Source of the DNA: Nocardia wallacei
GTDB lineage: Bacteria > Actinomycetota > Actinomycetes > Mycobacteriales > Mycobacteriaceae
Assembly: GCF_014466955.1 (NCBI RefSeq)
Contig: NZ_AP023396.1
Coordinates: 6,944,001 to 7,008,000 of the forward strand
DNA length: 64,000 bases
Direction: 5' to 3'
The first letter of the stretch is position 1. Every line of letters begins with the position of its first letter. Position numbers and translations under genes: made by a program. Under the pieces are notes generated by a model. It saw nothing but the letters and a program-made list of their open reading frames with translations, was not told where the DNA came from and did not search any database. Shown piece after piece: positions 57,203 through 64,000 of this stretch.

Positions 57203-58324
57203 GTGATCGTCGTGGGGAAGTGGACAGGTGTCGAGGTGCGCGCGCTTCGACTCCGAGCGCTGCGGTGGACCCAGCCGCAGCTCGCTGAGCGGACCGGATT
57301 CAGTGAAGGCGTGGTGCGCAAGTGGGAAGCGCGGGGCGAAACGATCACCCTCAGAGGTCAATACGCCGAGGGCATGGACACGCTGCTTCGAGGCTTGGAT
57401 CCAGAGCAGCACGCCCGATTCGAAATGGCGCTCACCGAGATTGGTAGAGGTTCGATCGCGGACGGCTGTCCCGTCATTCCGCAGGGTGTGCTGGACAATC
57501 AGTCAGGCATCGCGGCTGGCATAGACGCGGAGCGACTGGCGTATATCGCGGCGCATCCGAGACGTATCGATCGGAAGGCCGTCGATGACCTGTCCGTCGT
57601 GCTGGCGGCGTGGCGGAAGCTTGACGACTCGGTGGGATCCGAGGCGGTGCTGCCAGCGGTGAATGGGACTGTGCAGATGGTTGAGCGGCTCGTTCGCGAA
57701 GCGCATGGCTCGATTCGCCCTGATGTATTGAATGTCGGCGCGCAGTGGTTGCAACTGGCGGGGTGGTTGAACACGACCACCAAGCGGCATACAGTGGCTC
57801 GGGCCATCCACGACCGGATGTTGGAGTGGGCGGTGGAGCTGGATGACCCCGACCTGATCTCGACGACGCTGGGCGCCAAAGGGCATCGTGCGTGGACCGA
57901 AGGTGAATTCGGCCCGATGATCGGTTTGTCGGAAGCAGCGAGTCGGTACAAGCAAGCCTCCCCCGCCGTGCTGGCAGTGGCGGCTCAGCAGGAGGCGCGC
58001 GGTCACGCCCTCGTCGGCGAGGCAGAGGAAACCGAGCGCCAGCTGGACAGAGCCGACGAATACGCGGTACGCGCTGCCGCTGAGCCAGACCGGATTCCAC
58101 CATGGTTGTACTTCCACAGCACGGATCTCCTTGTGCTGCAACGCGGTTTGGCCTACAAGTTCCTCGCGGAATCCGGCCGCCCGAAGTATCGAAGCAAAGC
58201 GGTAGCGGTACTGACCGCCGGACTGGCGGGTCTCGACCGGGAAACCCGCGAATCCGATTGGATGCGCTGGTATGTCGACCAACTCGCCGAGTCGGTGCAT
58301 GGTGGCGACTGGCGAAAGCACTGA
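57203..58324 (+). CDS. HTH transcriptional regulator with C-terminal helical repeat domain
   Basis: A 373-residue protein. Residues about 5-50 contain an XRE-type helix-turn-helix: EVRALRLRALRWTQPQLAER, then TGFSEGVVRKWEARGE. The rest is helical, with TPR-like periodicity (LRVARAIHDRMLE-like segments, AVLAVAAQQEARGHALVGEA). The start is taken at GTG 57203; GTG 57212 is an alternative. Divergent from three tiny genes, whose transcription it probably controls. This layout resembles other actinobacterial HTH plus small-protein regulatory pairs (inference). Confidence 0.82.
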   Translation: MIVVGKWTGVEVRALRLRALRWTQPQLAERTGFSEGVVRKWEARGETITLRGQYAEGMDTLLRGLDPEQHARFEMALTEIGRGSIADGCPVIPQGVLDNQSGIAAGIDAERLAYIAAHPRRIDRKAVDDLSVVLAAWRKLDDSVGSEAVLPAVNGTVQMVERLVREAHGSIRPDVLNVGAQWLQLAGWLNTTTKRHTVARAIHDRMLEWAVELDDPDLISTTLGAKGHRAWTEGEFGPMIGLSEAASRYKQASPAVLAVAAQQEARGHALVGEAEETERQLDRADEYAVRAAAEPDRIPPWLYFHSTDLLVLQRGLAYKFLAESGRPKYRSKAVAVLTAGLAGLDRETRESDWMRWYVDQLAESVHGGDWRKH

Positions 58325-58450
58325 TTCGGAGCCGGGTCGTTCGGGCTAGCCTGGCGAACGATCGGGCCGCGTACTGCGCTTGGGAGGAGTGCGATCTCGG
58401 CGGCCCGAGGACGCATGTGCTACTTGCGCTGGGGAATGTAAGGACACCGC

Positions 58451-58876
58451 ATGAAACCATCCACCCGTAATTCGCACCGCGAAACTCGAGCACGCAACCT
58501 CGCACGTGCCTCCGTTGTCTCCGCGCTGCTTTTCTGTCCGGTGACCGTGCCGGTCACCGTCGCACTCGGCGCTCCGGTGGCGTTCGAGTTCGCCGACGGA
58601 CGCGACCCCGTCGATCATCGGCTGGAAATCGCCGACCGCGCCGCCCCGGCTCGGTCCCAGCGGGCGCCATCGAAACCCGCTCCGCCCAAATCGACTCCGC
58701 CCAAATCGACTCCGCCGAAGCCGGCGCCACCGAAGACCACCCCGCCGAGGACACCGCCCCGCGACAGGGAGCATCATCACCACCACTATTACTACAACGA
58801 CCCTTACCTGCTCCCTTCCAATCCGCCACCGTGCAACGGGATCTGGTTCGGAAGCGGTTGCGCGAAGGTGAGTTGA
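58451..58876 (+). CDS. secreted Pro/Lys/His-rich hypothetical protein
   Basis: A 141-residue exported protein: Arg-rich N-terminus, hydrophobic stretch (VVSALLFCPVTVPVTVALG), then tandem PPKST/PPKPA repeats, and the segment EHHHHHYYYNDPY that may bind metal, ending CNGIWFGSGCAKV with two cysteines. The repeated PPK units are encoded by the tandem word ctccgcccaaatcga. Family not recognised. A wall-bound metal-binding or mucin-like role is possible, not shown. Confidence 0.7.
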   Translation: MKPSTRNSHRETRARNLARASVVSALLFCPVTVPVTVALGAPVAFEFADGRDPVDHRLEIADRAAPARSQRAPSKPAPPKSTPPKSTPPKPAPPKTTPPRTPPRDREHHHHHYYYNDPYLLPSNPPPCNGIWFGSGCAKVS

Positions 58877-58901
58877 GTGGCTCCGGCCTCGAAGAAACGA
58901 C

Positions 58902-59501
58902 CTAGCGGAGCAGCGTGGCCGGATCGATGGTGAATTCGAACGGCGAGTGCAAGGTGGCGGGTTCGCCCGCGGAGATGCGGTGAGTGAGTTCGTATTCACC
59001 GTTTTCGCCGCGAATGTGAGCGAACAACACCGGAACGGATTCGCCAGGAAGACGACCCTTGAAGGAATTGGTCTCGATACGCCAGTAGTTCGGAATGCCC
59101 GCCTCGGCGTAAACCGCCGGCTTGACGAGCCGGTCCTGCAAGGTCGTGGACGCAGAAACAATTTCCACAGCCAGAACAACCTGCGCCACGGCGACGCCTC
59201 GCTCCTCCATCGGTCTCTCGCCAAGGCCGACGACCAGATCTGGAATGGGCTCATCATCACCGATCAGCACACCGATGCCGGGAGCGACCCAATAGCCCTC
59301 GGGTAGCACACTCAGAAGACCGACCTGCAGGCTTTGCAGGACGAACTGATGCTTCGGCTTCGGTGCGGCGTTCACGATGAGCTGGCCATTCAGGACCTCG
59401 TACCTGATTCCGTGATCGGGCAGGTTATCGAGGTCGGCCGCGGTCCAACGCTCCCCCGCAGGCAGTAGCGCGGACGACCGTTCGGGAACCGGCATCGCCA
59501 C
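58902..59501 (-). CDS. Uma2 family (DUF820) endonuclease-fold protein
   Basis: A 199-residue PD-(D/E)xK-like Uma2 protein: GERWTAADLDNLPDHGIRYE, VLNGQLIVNAAPKPKHQFV, IPDLVVGL with the metal-binding Asp, LAVEIVSASTTLQDRLVK with E...K, and YAEAGIPNYWRIE. Function in the cell is unclear, though the family is frequent in actinobacteria. Start is taken at GTG 59501, 7 bases after aggaggt; ATG 59495 is an alternative. Confidence 0.9.
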   Translation of the reverse strand: MAMPVPERSSALLPAGERWTAADLDNLPDHGIRYEVLNGQLIVNAAPKPKHQFVLQSLQVGLLSVLPEGYWVAPGIGVLIGDDEPIPDLVVGLGERPMEERGVAVAQVVLAVEIVSASTTLQDRLVKPAVYAEAGIPNYWRIETNSFKGRLPGESVPVLFAHIRGENGEYELTHRISAGEPATLHSPFEFTIDPATLLR

Positions 59502-59580
59502 GGAAACCACCTCCTACTCGCTGACCTGTGGCAGCGCTGGTCGCCGCCTGCGTTTGGAGTCTACCCAGCAGGTACGACAC

Positions 59581-59621
59581 CGGGCCGGTGAAAGGTACTG
59601 TTCGCACCCTGCACCGGCCCG
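59581..59621 (-). terminator. hairpin terminator of the NRPS gene
   Basis: CGGGCCGGTG (59581-59590) pairs with CACCGGCCCG (59612-59621), 10-bp stem with a 21-base loop, starting 8 bases after the NRPS stop. Confidence 0.7.
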
Positions 59622-59628
59622 CGCGGAT

Positions 59629-62600
59629 TCACTCCGCCGACACGATCCGTACCTCCTCGTCGGCCGAGTCGGTGGATTCACCCGGGACGACGAACCAGTG
59701 GGTGACCTCGCCCTCGCCGAGGTCGGACTCGACGTCGCCGGTCGGGAGGACCGAGAGGGCGCCGGTGGTGGACCAGGCGAGGAATTCCGCCAGGGCGGCG
59801 GGGCCGCCGGGGGCGGTGGTGAACGTGGTCGACTCGTAGTCCAGGTCGTTTTCCTCGCGGAGGGTGTCGGCGCGGTCGAGGGCCTGGTCCTGGGTGAGGG
59901 TGGTCCAGGTGCCGTCGGTCCGGCGGTAGACGAAGGCCGGGTGGTCCTCGTGCAGCGGTCGGACGCGGTCGGCGTAGGAGACCGGGTGGGTCGGGGCCGC
60001 CGACAGTTCCGCCCGCACCTTCGGGTCCGAGGGCACCAGCCAGCGCACCGAACTGGCCGCGGGTTCCAGGGTGATGCCGAAACCGGCTCCGGCGGAGACG
60101 ATCTCGCCGAAGGACAGGCCCTCGGCGAACAGCGCCGCCGCACCGGCCTTCTGCACCGCCCACACCGCGACCACGGCGTCGACCGACCGCGGCAGCGTGA
60201 CCGCGACGATGTCGCCGGGGCCCACACCGCGGTTGATCAGCACCCGCGCCAGCTGCGAGGACCGCGTGTCGACCACGTGGTACGGGGTCTCCGCACCGTC
60301 GGACAGCAGCGCCGGAGCCTGCGGATCCTCCTCGACGACCTCGCCCAGGATCTTGGCCACCGTGCGCGCGCCGACCCGGGCCGGTTGCGCGGATTCGGTT
60401 GCGCCGACCCCGGATTCGGCGAGCAGGCGGGCCCGCTCGGCGGGATCGACGATGTCGATGTCGCCGACCGGCGCCTGCGGATCGCGCGCCAGCGCCGCCA
60501 GCACCCAGCGCAGCCGGTTGGCCAGCGTCTGCACCTCGTCGGCGGTGAACCGGTTGGTGAGGTACTCCAGGCTCAGGCCGATGGTGGCCTCCTCGGTCAC
60601 CATGAGGGTCAGCGGGTAGTGTGTGCCGCCTTCGAATCCGACCCCGGTCACCGCCACACCGTCGATGGAGCTGGCGGCCGCGATGGCCTCCTTGTCCACC
60701 GGGTAGGACTCGAACACGATCAGCGAGTCGAATCCCGCCGCGGCGCCGGCCACCCGCTGAATGTCGGTGAGCCCGACGTAGTGGTGGTCGAGCAGCGCGG
60801 CCTGATCACGCTGGAGCCCGGTCAGCAACTCGGCGACCGACCGCCGGCCCTCGGCGCGCACCCGCACCGGCAGCGTGTTGATGAACAGGCCCACCATCGA
60901 TTCGATACCCGGCAGCTCCGGCGGACGCCCGGACACGGTCGCGCCGAACACCACGTCGTCACGCCCGGTGAGCCGCCCGACCAACACGCCCCACGCGGCC
61001 TGGACCAGCGTGTTCACCGTGATGCCCAGGTCGGCGCAGAACTTGGTGAGCTGCTGGGTCTGCTCGGCGTCGATCGTGGCCGTCAGCTTGGCGATCTCGT
61101 AGTTCTCCACCGACCGTGGCTGCGGGGCGAGCTGGGTCGGCTCGTCCACGCCGGACAGCGCGTCCGCCCAGGCCCGCAGCGACGCCTCGCGATCCCGTGT
61201 GGACAGCCACGCCAGGAAGTCGCGGTAGGAGCCGGGCGGCGGCAGCACCGTGGCGTCGCCGTGCACCGCGTACAGCACCAGCAGATCCCGCATGAGCAGC
61301 GGCATCGACCAGCCGTCGAACAGGATGTGGTGCGCGGTGATGGCCAGTCGCCAGTGGTCCGCGGCCGTGCGGAACAGCGCCAACCGCAGCAGCGGCGCGC
61401 TCGCCATGTCGAAGGGGGCGGCCCGCTCGGACATCAGCTGCCGCTCCAGCTCGTCGTCGTCGCCGTCCACGAGATCGACAGTGCGCCAAGGCACGTCGAC
61501 CCGGTCGAGCACGATCTGCACCGGCTGTCCGTCCCGGTCGGTCGTGAACGCCACCCGCAGGTTCGCGTACCGGTCCACCATGCCCTGCGCCGCGGTCCGC
61601 AGCCGCTCGACGTCCAGGTCACCGGTGAAGTCGATGGCGGCCTGCTGGCTGTACACGTCGACGGTGGACTGCGTCATCAGCGCGTGGAACAGCAGACCCG
61701 ACTGCAGCGGCGACAGCGGCCACACCTCGGTCATGCCGGGGTAGGTCCGCTCCCAGGTCTCCGCGTCGGCCGGGTCGACCTGCACCAGCGGGCCGGTCGG
61801 CAGTTCCAGGTCGTCCGCGTCGCCCAGCCGCGCGATCGCCGCCAGTCCGGCGATGGTGCGCTGCTCGAACACTTCGCGGGCGCCGAACCGCACGCCGCGC
61901 GCCTTGGCCCGCGACACCAGCTGGATGGACAGGATGCTGTTGCCGCCGACGGCGAAGAAGTCGTCGTCCACACCGATCTCGGTGCGGCCCAGCACATCCG
62001 CGAACACCTCGGCCAGGATCTGCTCCGTCGGGGTGGACGGGGCGCGGTAGGCCGTGGTCTCGAACTCCGGCTCCGGCAGGGCCTTGCGGTCCAGCTTGCC
62101 GTTGGCGTTCAGCGGCAGCGCGTCCAGCACCACGAATGCCGAGGGCACCATGTAGGACGGCAGTGCCGCTGCCAGTTCGGATTTGACGCGGTCGAGGTCG
62201 ATGACGCCTGAGGAAGTATCGGCGGCAGTCGGCACCAGGTAGGCCACCAGCCGATCACCCAGGCGCGCATCGGACTTCGCCAGCACCGCCGTCTGCGCGA
62301 CCTCCGGCAACGCCAGCAGCGCGGCCTCGATCTCGCCCAGCTCGATCCGGAAACCCCGGATCTTCACCTGGAAGTCCGTGCGGCCCCGGTAGTCCAGCTC
62401 GCCGTCGGCGTTCCAGGCCACCAGGTCACCGGTGCGGTACATGCGCTCACCGGTGCCGAAGGGGCTGGCGACGAAGCGATCCGCCGTCAGGTCCGGTCGG
62501 CCGAAGTAGCCGTGGGCCAGCTGGGCACCGGCGAGGTACAGCTCGCCCGGCACGCCGACCGGGACCGGACGCAGCCTGGCGTCGAGCACGTAGACCCGGC

Positions 62601-64000
62601 TGTTCCATTCCGGCGCGCCGATCGACACCGACACCTGATCGGCGTCGCCGACCTCGTGGCTGGTGATCGACACCGCCGCCTCGGTAGGCCCGTACAGGTT
62701 GAACAGGCCCGCCGTGTTGCCGCGCCGGAACCGCTGCGCGGTCGCACCCGGCAGCGCCTCGCCGATGGCCAGCACCCGCCGCAGCGAATCCGTCAGCGCG
62801 CCATCGGATTCGGTCAGCAGCGCGTCCAGCATGGACGGCACCACGTGCAGCGTGGTGACGGCCTCGCGGCGCATCAGGTCGTTCAGGTATTCCGGATCCT
62901 GATGCCCGTCGGCGGTGGCGATGACCAGGCGGCCACCGCACACGGCCGCCGTCCAGAACTCCCAGACCGACAGGTCGAACGTCGCCGCCGTCTTGAGCAG
63001 CACCGCGTCGTCCGCGCCGAGGCCGAATTCGGCGGTCTCCCAGAGCAACTGGTTGACGATCGCGGCGTGCGGCACGGCCACACCCTTCGGGCGGCCCGTC
63101 GAACCCGACGTGAAGATCACATACGCCGTATTCGACGCACGCAGCGGCACAACACGATCCGCGTCAGCGATCGGCTCGCCGGAGACCTCCGACAGATCCA
63201 GCTCGTCGATCCGAACCACACTCGGCACAGTCCCCGCACCCGTACCCACCGGATGCGCAACCGCCACAGCACCAGCGTCGAAACCACTGTCCGCGTTGGT
63301 CAGCACACACACCGGGTCGGCGGTCCCGAGAATGTAACCGACACGTTCGGCGGGCTGATCCGGGTCCACCGGCACATACGCGCCACCGGCCACCGACACC
63401 GCATACATCGCCACAACCAGATCCACCGACCGGCGCAACGCCAACGCGACCCGCGACTCGGCACCCACACCCAGCGAAACCAGGTGCCGCGCAAGCCGAT
63501 TCACCCGCTCACTCAGCTCCGCATAGGTGACAGCAGCCCCGTCCGGACCCACCAGCGCCACCGCGTCCGGCGTCCCCGCGACGGTGCGGTCCAGCAGCCC
63601 GGCCAGGGTGAGCGACCGGTCCACCTCGTGCTCGGTCGCGTTCCACTCGGTCACCAGCGTCGCGCGCTCGCTGCCACGCAGCAGCTCGAGATCGCCGACC
63701 GGGGTCGCCGGGACGGCCACGATCTGACGCAGCATCCGCACGAACCGCTCGGCGAAGTCCTCGACCGTCGCCGCGTCGAACAGGTCGGTGGCGTAGGTCA
63801 GCACGCCGCCGATGCCGGCCGGTGCGCCCGCCTCGTCGTAGCTGTCCGACACGATCAGGTGCAGGTCGAACTGCGACAGCTGGGTGTCGAAGTCGACGCC
63901 CGACAGGCTCAGGCCCGGCAGCTCGAGGCTGGTCCGGCCCAGGTTCTGGAACGACAGACCCACCTGGAACAGCGGGTGATGCGCCGTGGACCGGACGGGG
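59629..64000 (-). CDS. nonribosomal peptide synthetase, C-terminal part, 5' end outside the window
   Basis: About 1456 visible residues, open at the window edge. Order from the edge: end of a condensation domain ([13 protein letters not shown]); a complete adenylation domain with [23 protein letters not shown] and [13 protein letters not shown]; a carrier domain with Ser in [15 protein letters not shown]; a second condensation domain with [15 protein letters not shown]; then about 250 residues of a broken adenylation domain ([25 protein letters not shown]), lacking the A3-A10 motifs, carrier and thioesterase. Specificity positions by eye: D-L-W-H-L-I-L-V-S-K, partly like serine codes. No thioesterase is at the end. 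Confidence 0.93.
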   Translation of the reverse strand, partial: PVRSTAHHPLFQVGLSFQNLGRTSLELPGLSLSGVDFDTQLSQFDLHLIVSDSYDEAGAPAGIGGVLTYATDLFDAATVEDFAERFVRMLRQIVAVPATPVGDLELLRGSERATLVTEWNATEHEVDRSLTLAGLLDRTVAGTPDAVALVGPDGAAVTYAELSERVNRLARHLVSLGVGAESRVALALRRSVDLVVAMYAVSVAGGAYVPVDPDQPAERVGYILGTADPVCVLTNADSGFDAGAVAVAHPVGTGAGTVPSVVRIDELDLSEVSGEPIADADRVVPLRASNTAYVIFTSGSTGRPKGVAVPHAAIVNQLLWETAEFGLGADDAVLLKTAATFDLSVWEFWTAAVCGGRLVIATADGHQDPEYLNDLMRREAVTTLHVVPSMLDALLTESDGALTDSLRRVLAIGEALPGATAQRFRRGNTAGLFNLYGPTEAAVSITSHEVGDADQVSVSIGAPEWNSRVYVLDARLRPVPVGVPGELYLAGAQLAHGYFGRPDLTADRFVASPFGTGERMYRTGDLVAWNADGELDYRGRTDFQVKIRGFRIELGEIEAALLALPEVAQTAVLAKSDARLGDRLVAYLVPTAADTSSGVIDLDRVKSELAAALPSYMVPSAFVVLDALPLNANGKLDRKALPEPEFETTAYRAPSTPTEQILAEVFADVLGRTEIGVDDDFFAVGGNSILSIQLVSRAKARGVRFGAREVFEQRTIAGLAAIARLGDADDLELPTGPLVQVDPADAETWERTYPGMTEVWPLSPLQSGLLFHALMTQSTVDVYSQQAAIDFTGDLDVERLRTAAQGMVDRYANLRVAFTTDRDGQPVQIVLDRVDVPWRTVDLVDGDDDELERQLMSERAAPFDMASAPLLRLALFRTAADHWRLAITAHHILFDGWSMPLLMRDLLVLYAVHGDATVLPPPGSYRDFLAWLSTRDREASLRAWADALSGVDEPTQLAPQPRSVENYEIAKLTATIDAEQTQQLTKFCADLGITVNTLVQAAWGVLVGRLTGRDDVVFGATVSGRPPELPGIESMVGLFINTLPVRVRAEGRRSVAELLTGLQRDQAALLDHHYVGLTDIQRVAGAAAGFDSLIVFESYPVDKEAIAAASSIDGVAVTGVGFEGGTHYPLTLMVTEEATIGLSLEYLTNRFTADEVQTLANRLRWVLAALARDPQAPVGDIDIVDPAERARLLAESGVGATESAQPARVGARTVAKILGEVVEEDPQAPALLSDGAETPYHVVDTRSSQLARVLINRGVGPGDIVAVTLPRSVDAVVAVWAVQKAGAAALFAEGLSFGEIVSAGAGFGITLEPAASSVRWLVPSDPKVRAELSAAPTHPVSYADRVRPLHEDHPAFVYRRTDGTWTTLTQDQALDRADTLREENDLDYESTTFTTAPGGPAALAEFLAWSTTGALSVLPTGDVESDLGEGEVTHWFVVPGESTDSADEEVRIVSAE

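Noticed and set aside
59554..62211. 885-codon antisense frame over the NRPS gene
   Set aside because: Same GC-driven artefact; the NRPS on the other strand has all core motifs.

Overview
The window is high-GC actinobacterial chromosome, most probably from Nocardia or a close mycolic-acid relative. Three things point there. The run pgi, chorismate mutase, uvrD1, M23 peptidase, sucC-sucD, DUF5336 antigen, perM, purN, purH matches the Rv0946c-Rv0957 neighbourhood of Mycobacterium tuberculosis. The zinc-independent ribosomal protein set has a Mycobacteriales-type Zur arrangement. Genes are tightly packed, with many ATGA/GTGA overlaps and GTG starts. This assignment is by recognition only; no database search was possible. 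No rRNA, tRNA, CRISPR array, insertion sequence or prophage was seen.

Layout. 1-3.5 kb: a conservon-type signalling operon (end of a sensor histidine kinase with a long repetitive tail, roadblock protein, DUF742 protein, small GTPase, MHYT membrane protein). 3.6-6.2 kb: a secreted hypothetical protein, a DUF1906 glycoside-hydrolase-like protein and a lone 74-aa protein. 6.2-9.2 kb: a divergent zinc-starvation locus with two Zur-like boxes between mrf-rpmE2-rpmF and rpmB2-rpmG2-rpsN2-rpsR2. 9.3-25.8 kb: the conserved core (lipoprotein, purH-purN-perM, DUF5336 antigen, sucCD, M23 peptidase, uvrD1, chorismate mutase, aldehyde dehydrogenase, pgi). 25.8-31.1 kb: a decayed epimerase, an AidB-like acyl-CoA dehydrogenase with its TetR gene, and divergently a 39-bp-repeat reading frame coupled to a crotonase and an HxxxDG acyltransferase. 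31.1-38.6 kb: an FMN-binding protein and MocR regulator pair, DUF2630, a carboxylesterase, a Fpg/Nei glycosylase, a VOC remnant, cobF, and thyA-folA.

38.7-41.1 kb: a large inverted repeat, a cupin gene, and a DyP peroxidase-encapsulin nanocompartment operon whose cargo carries a C-terminal targeting tail. 41.2-44.7 kb: a PH-like membrane protein, a Nudix hydrolase, and an MFS exporter with a TetR gene. 44.9-51.5 kb: a five-gene guanidine/urea nitrogen operon (permease, CgdA-like and CgdB-like DUF1989 proteins, a carboxyltransferase-only urea/guanidine carboxylase, allophanate hydrolase). It has a 20-bp palindrome next to its divergent TetR gene. 51.5-55.6 kb: a vanadium-haloperoxidase-like protein in which Asn replaces the vanadate-binding His, and an ABC exporter pair. 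55.7-59.5 kb: an accessory stretch (SLOG-like protein, three overlapping tiny genes divergent from an HTH regulator, a secreted Pro/Lys/His protein, a Uma2 nuclease-fold protein). 59.6-64 kb: the 3' end of a large NRPS gene that ends in a truncated adenylation domain.

The least explained items are the carboxylase lacking biotin carboxylase and BCCP domains, the in-frame 39-bp minisatellite coupled to a crotonase, the Asn-for-His haloperoxidase, the NRPS terminus, the large inverted repeat before the encapsulin locus, and the HTH plus tiny-gene cassette.
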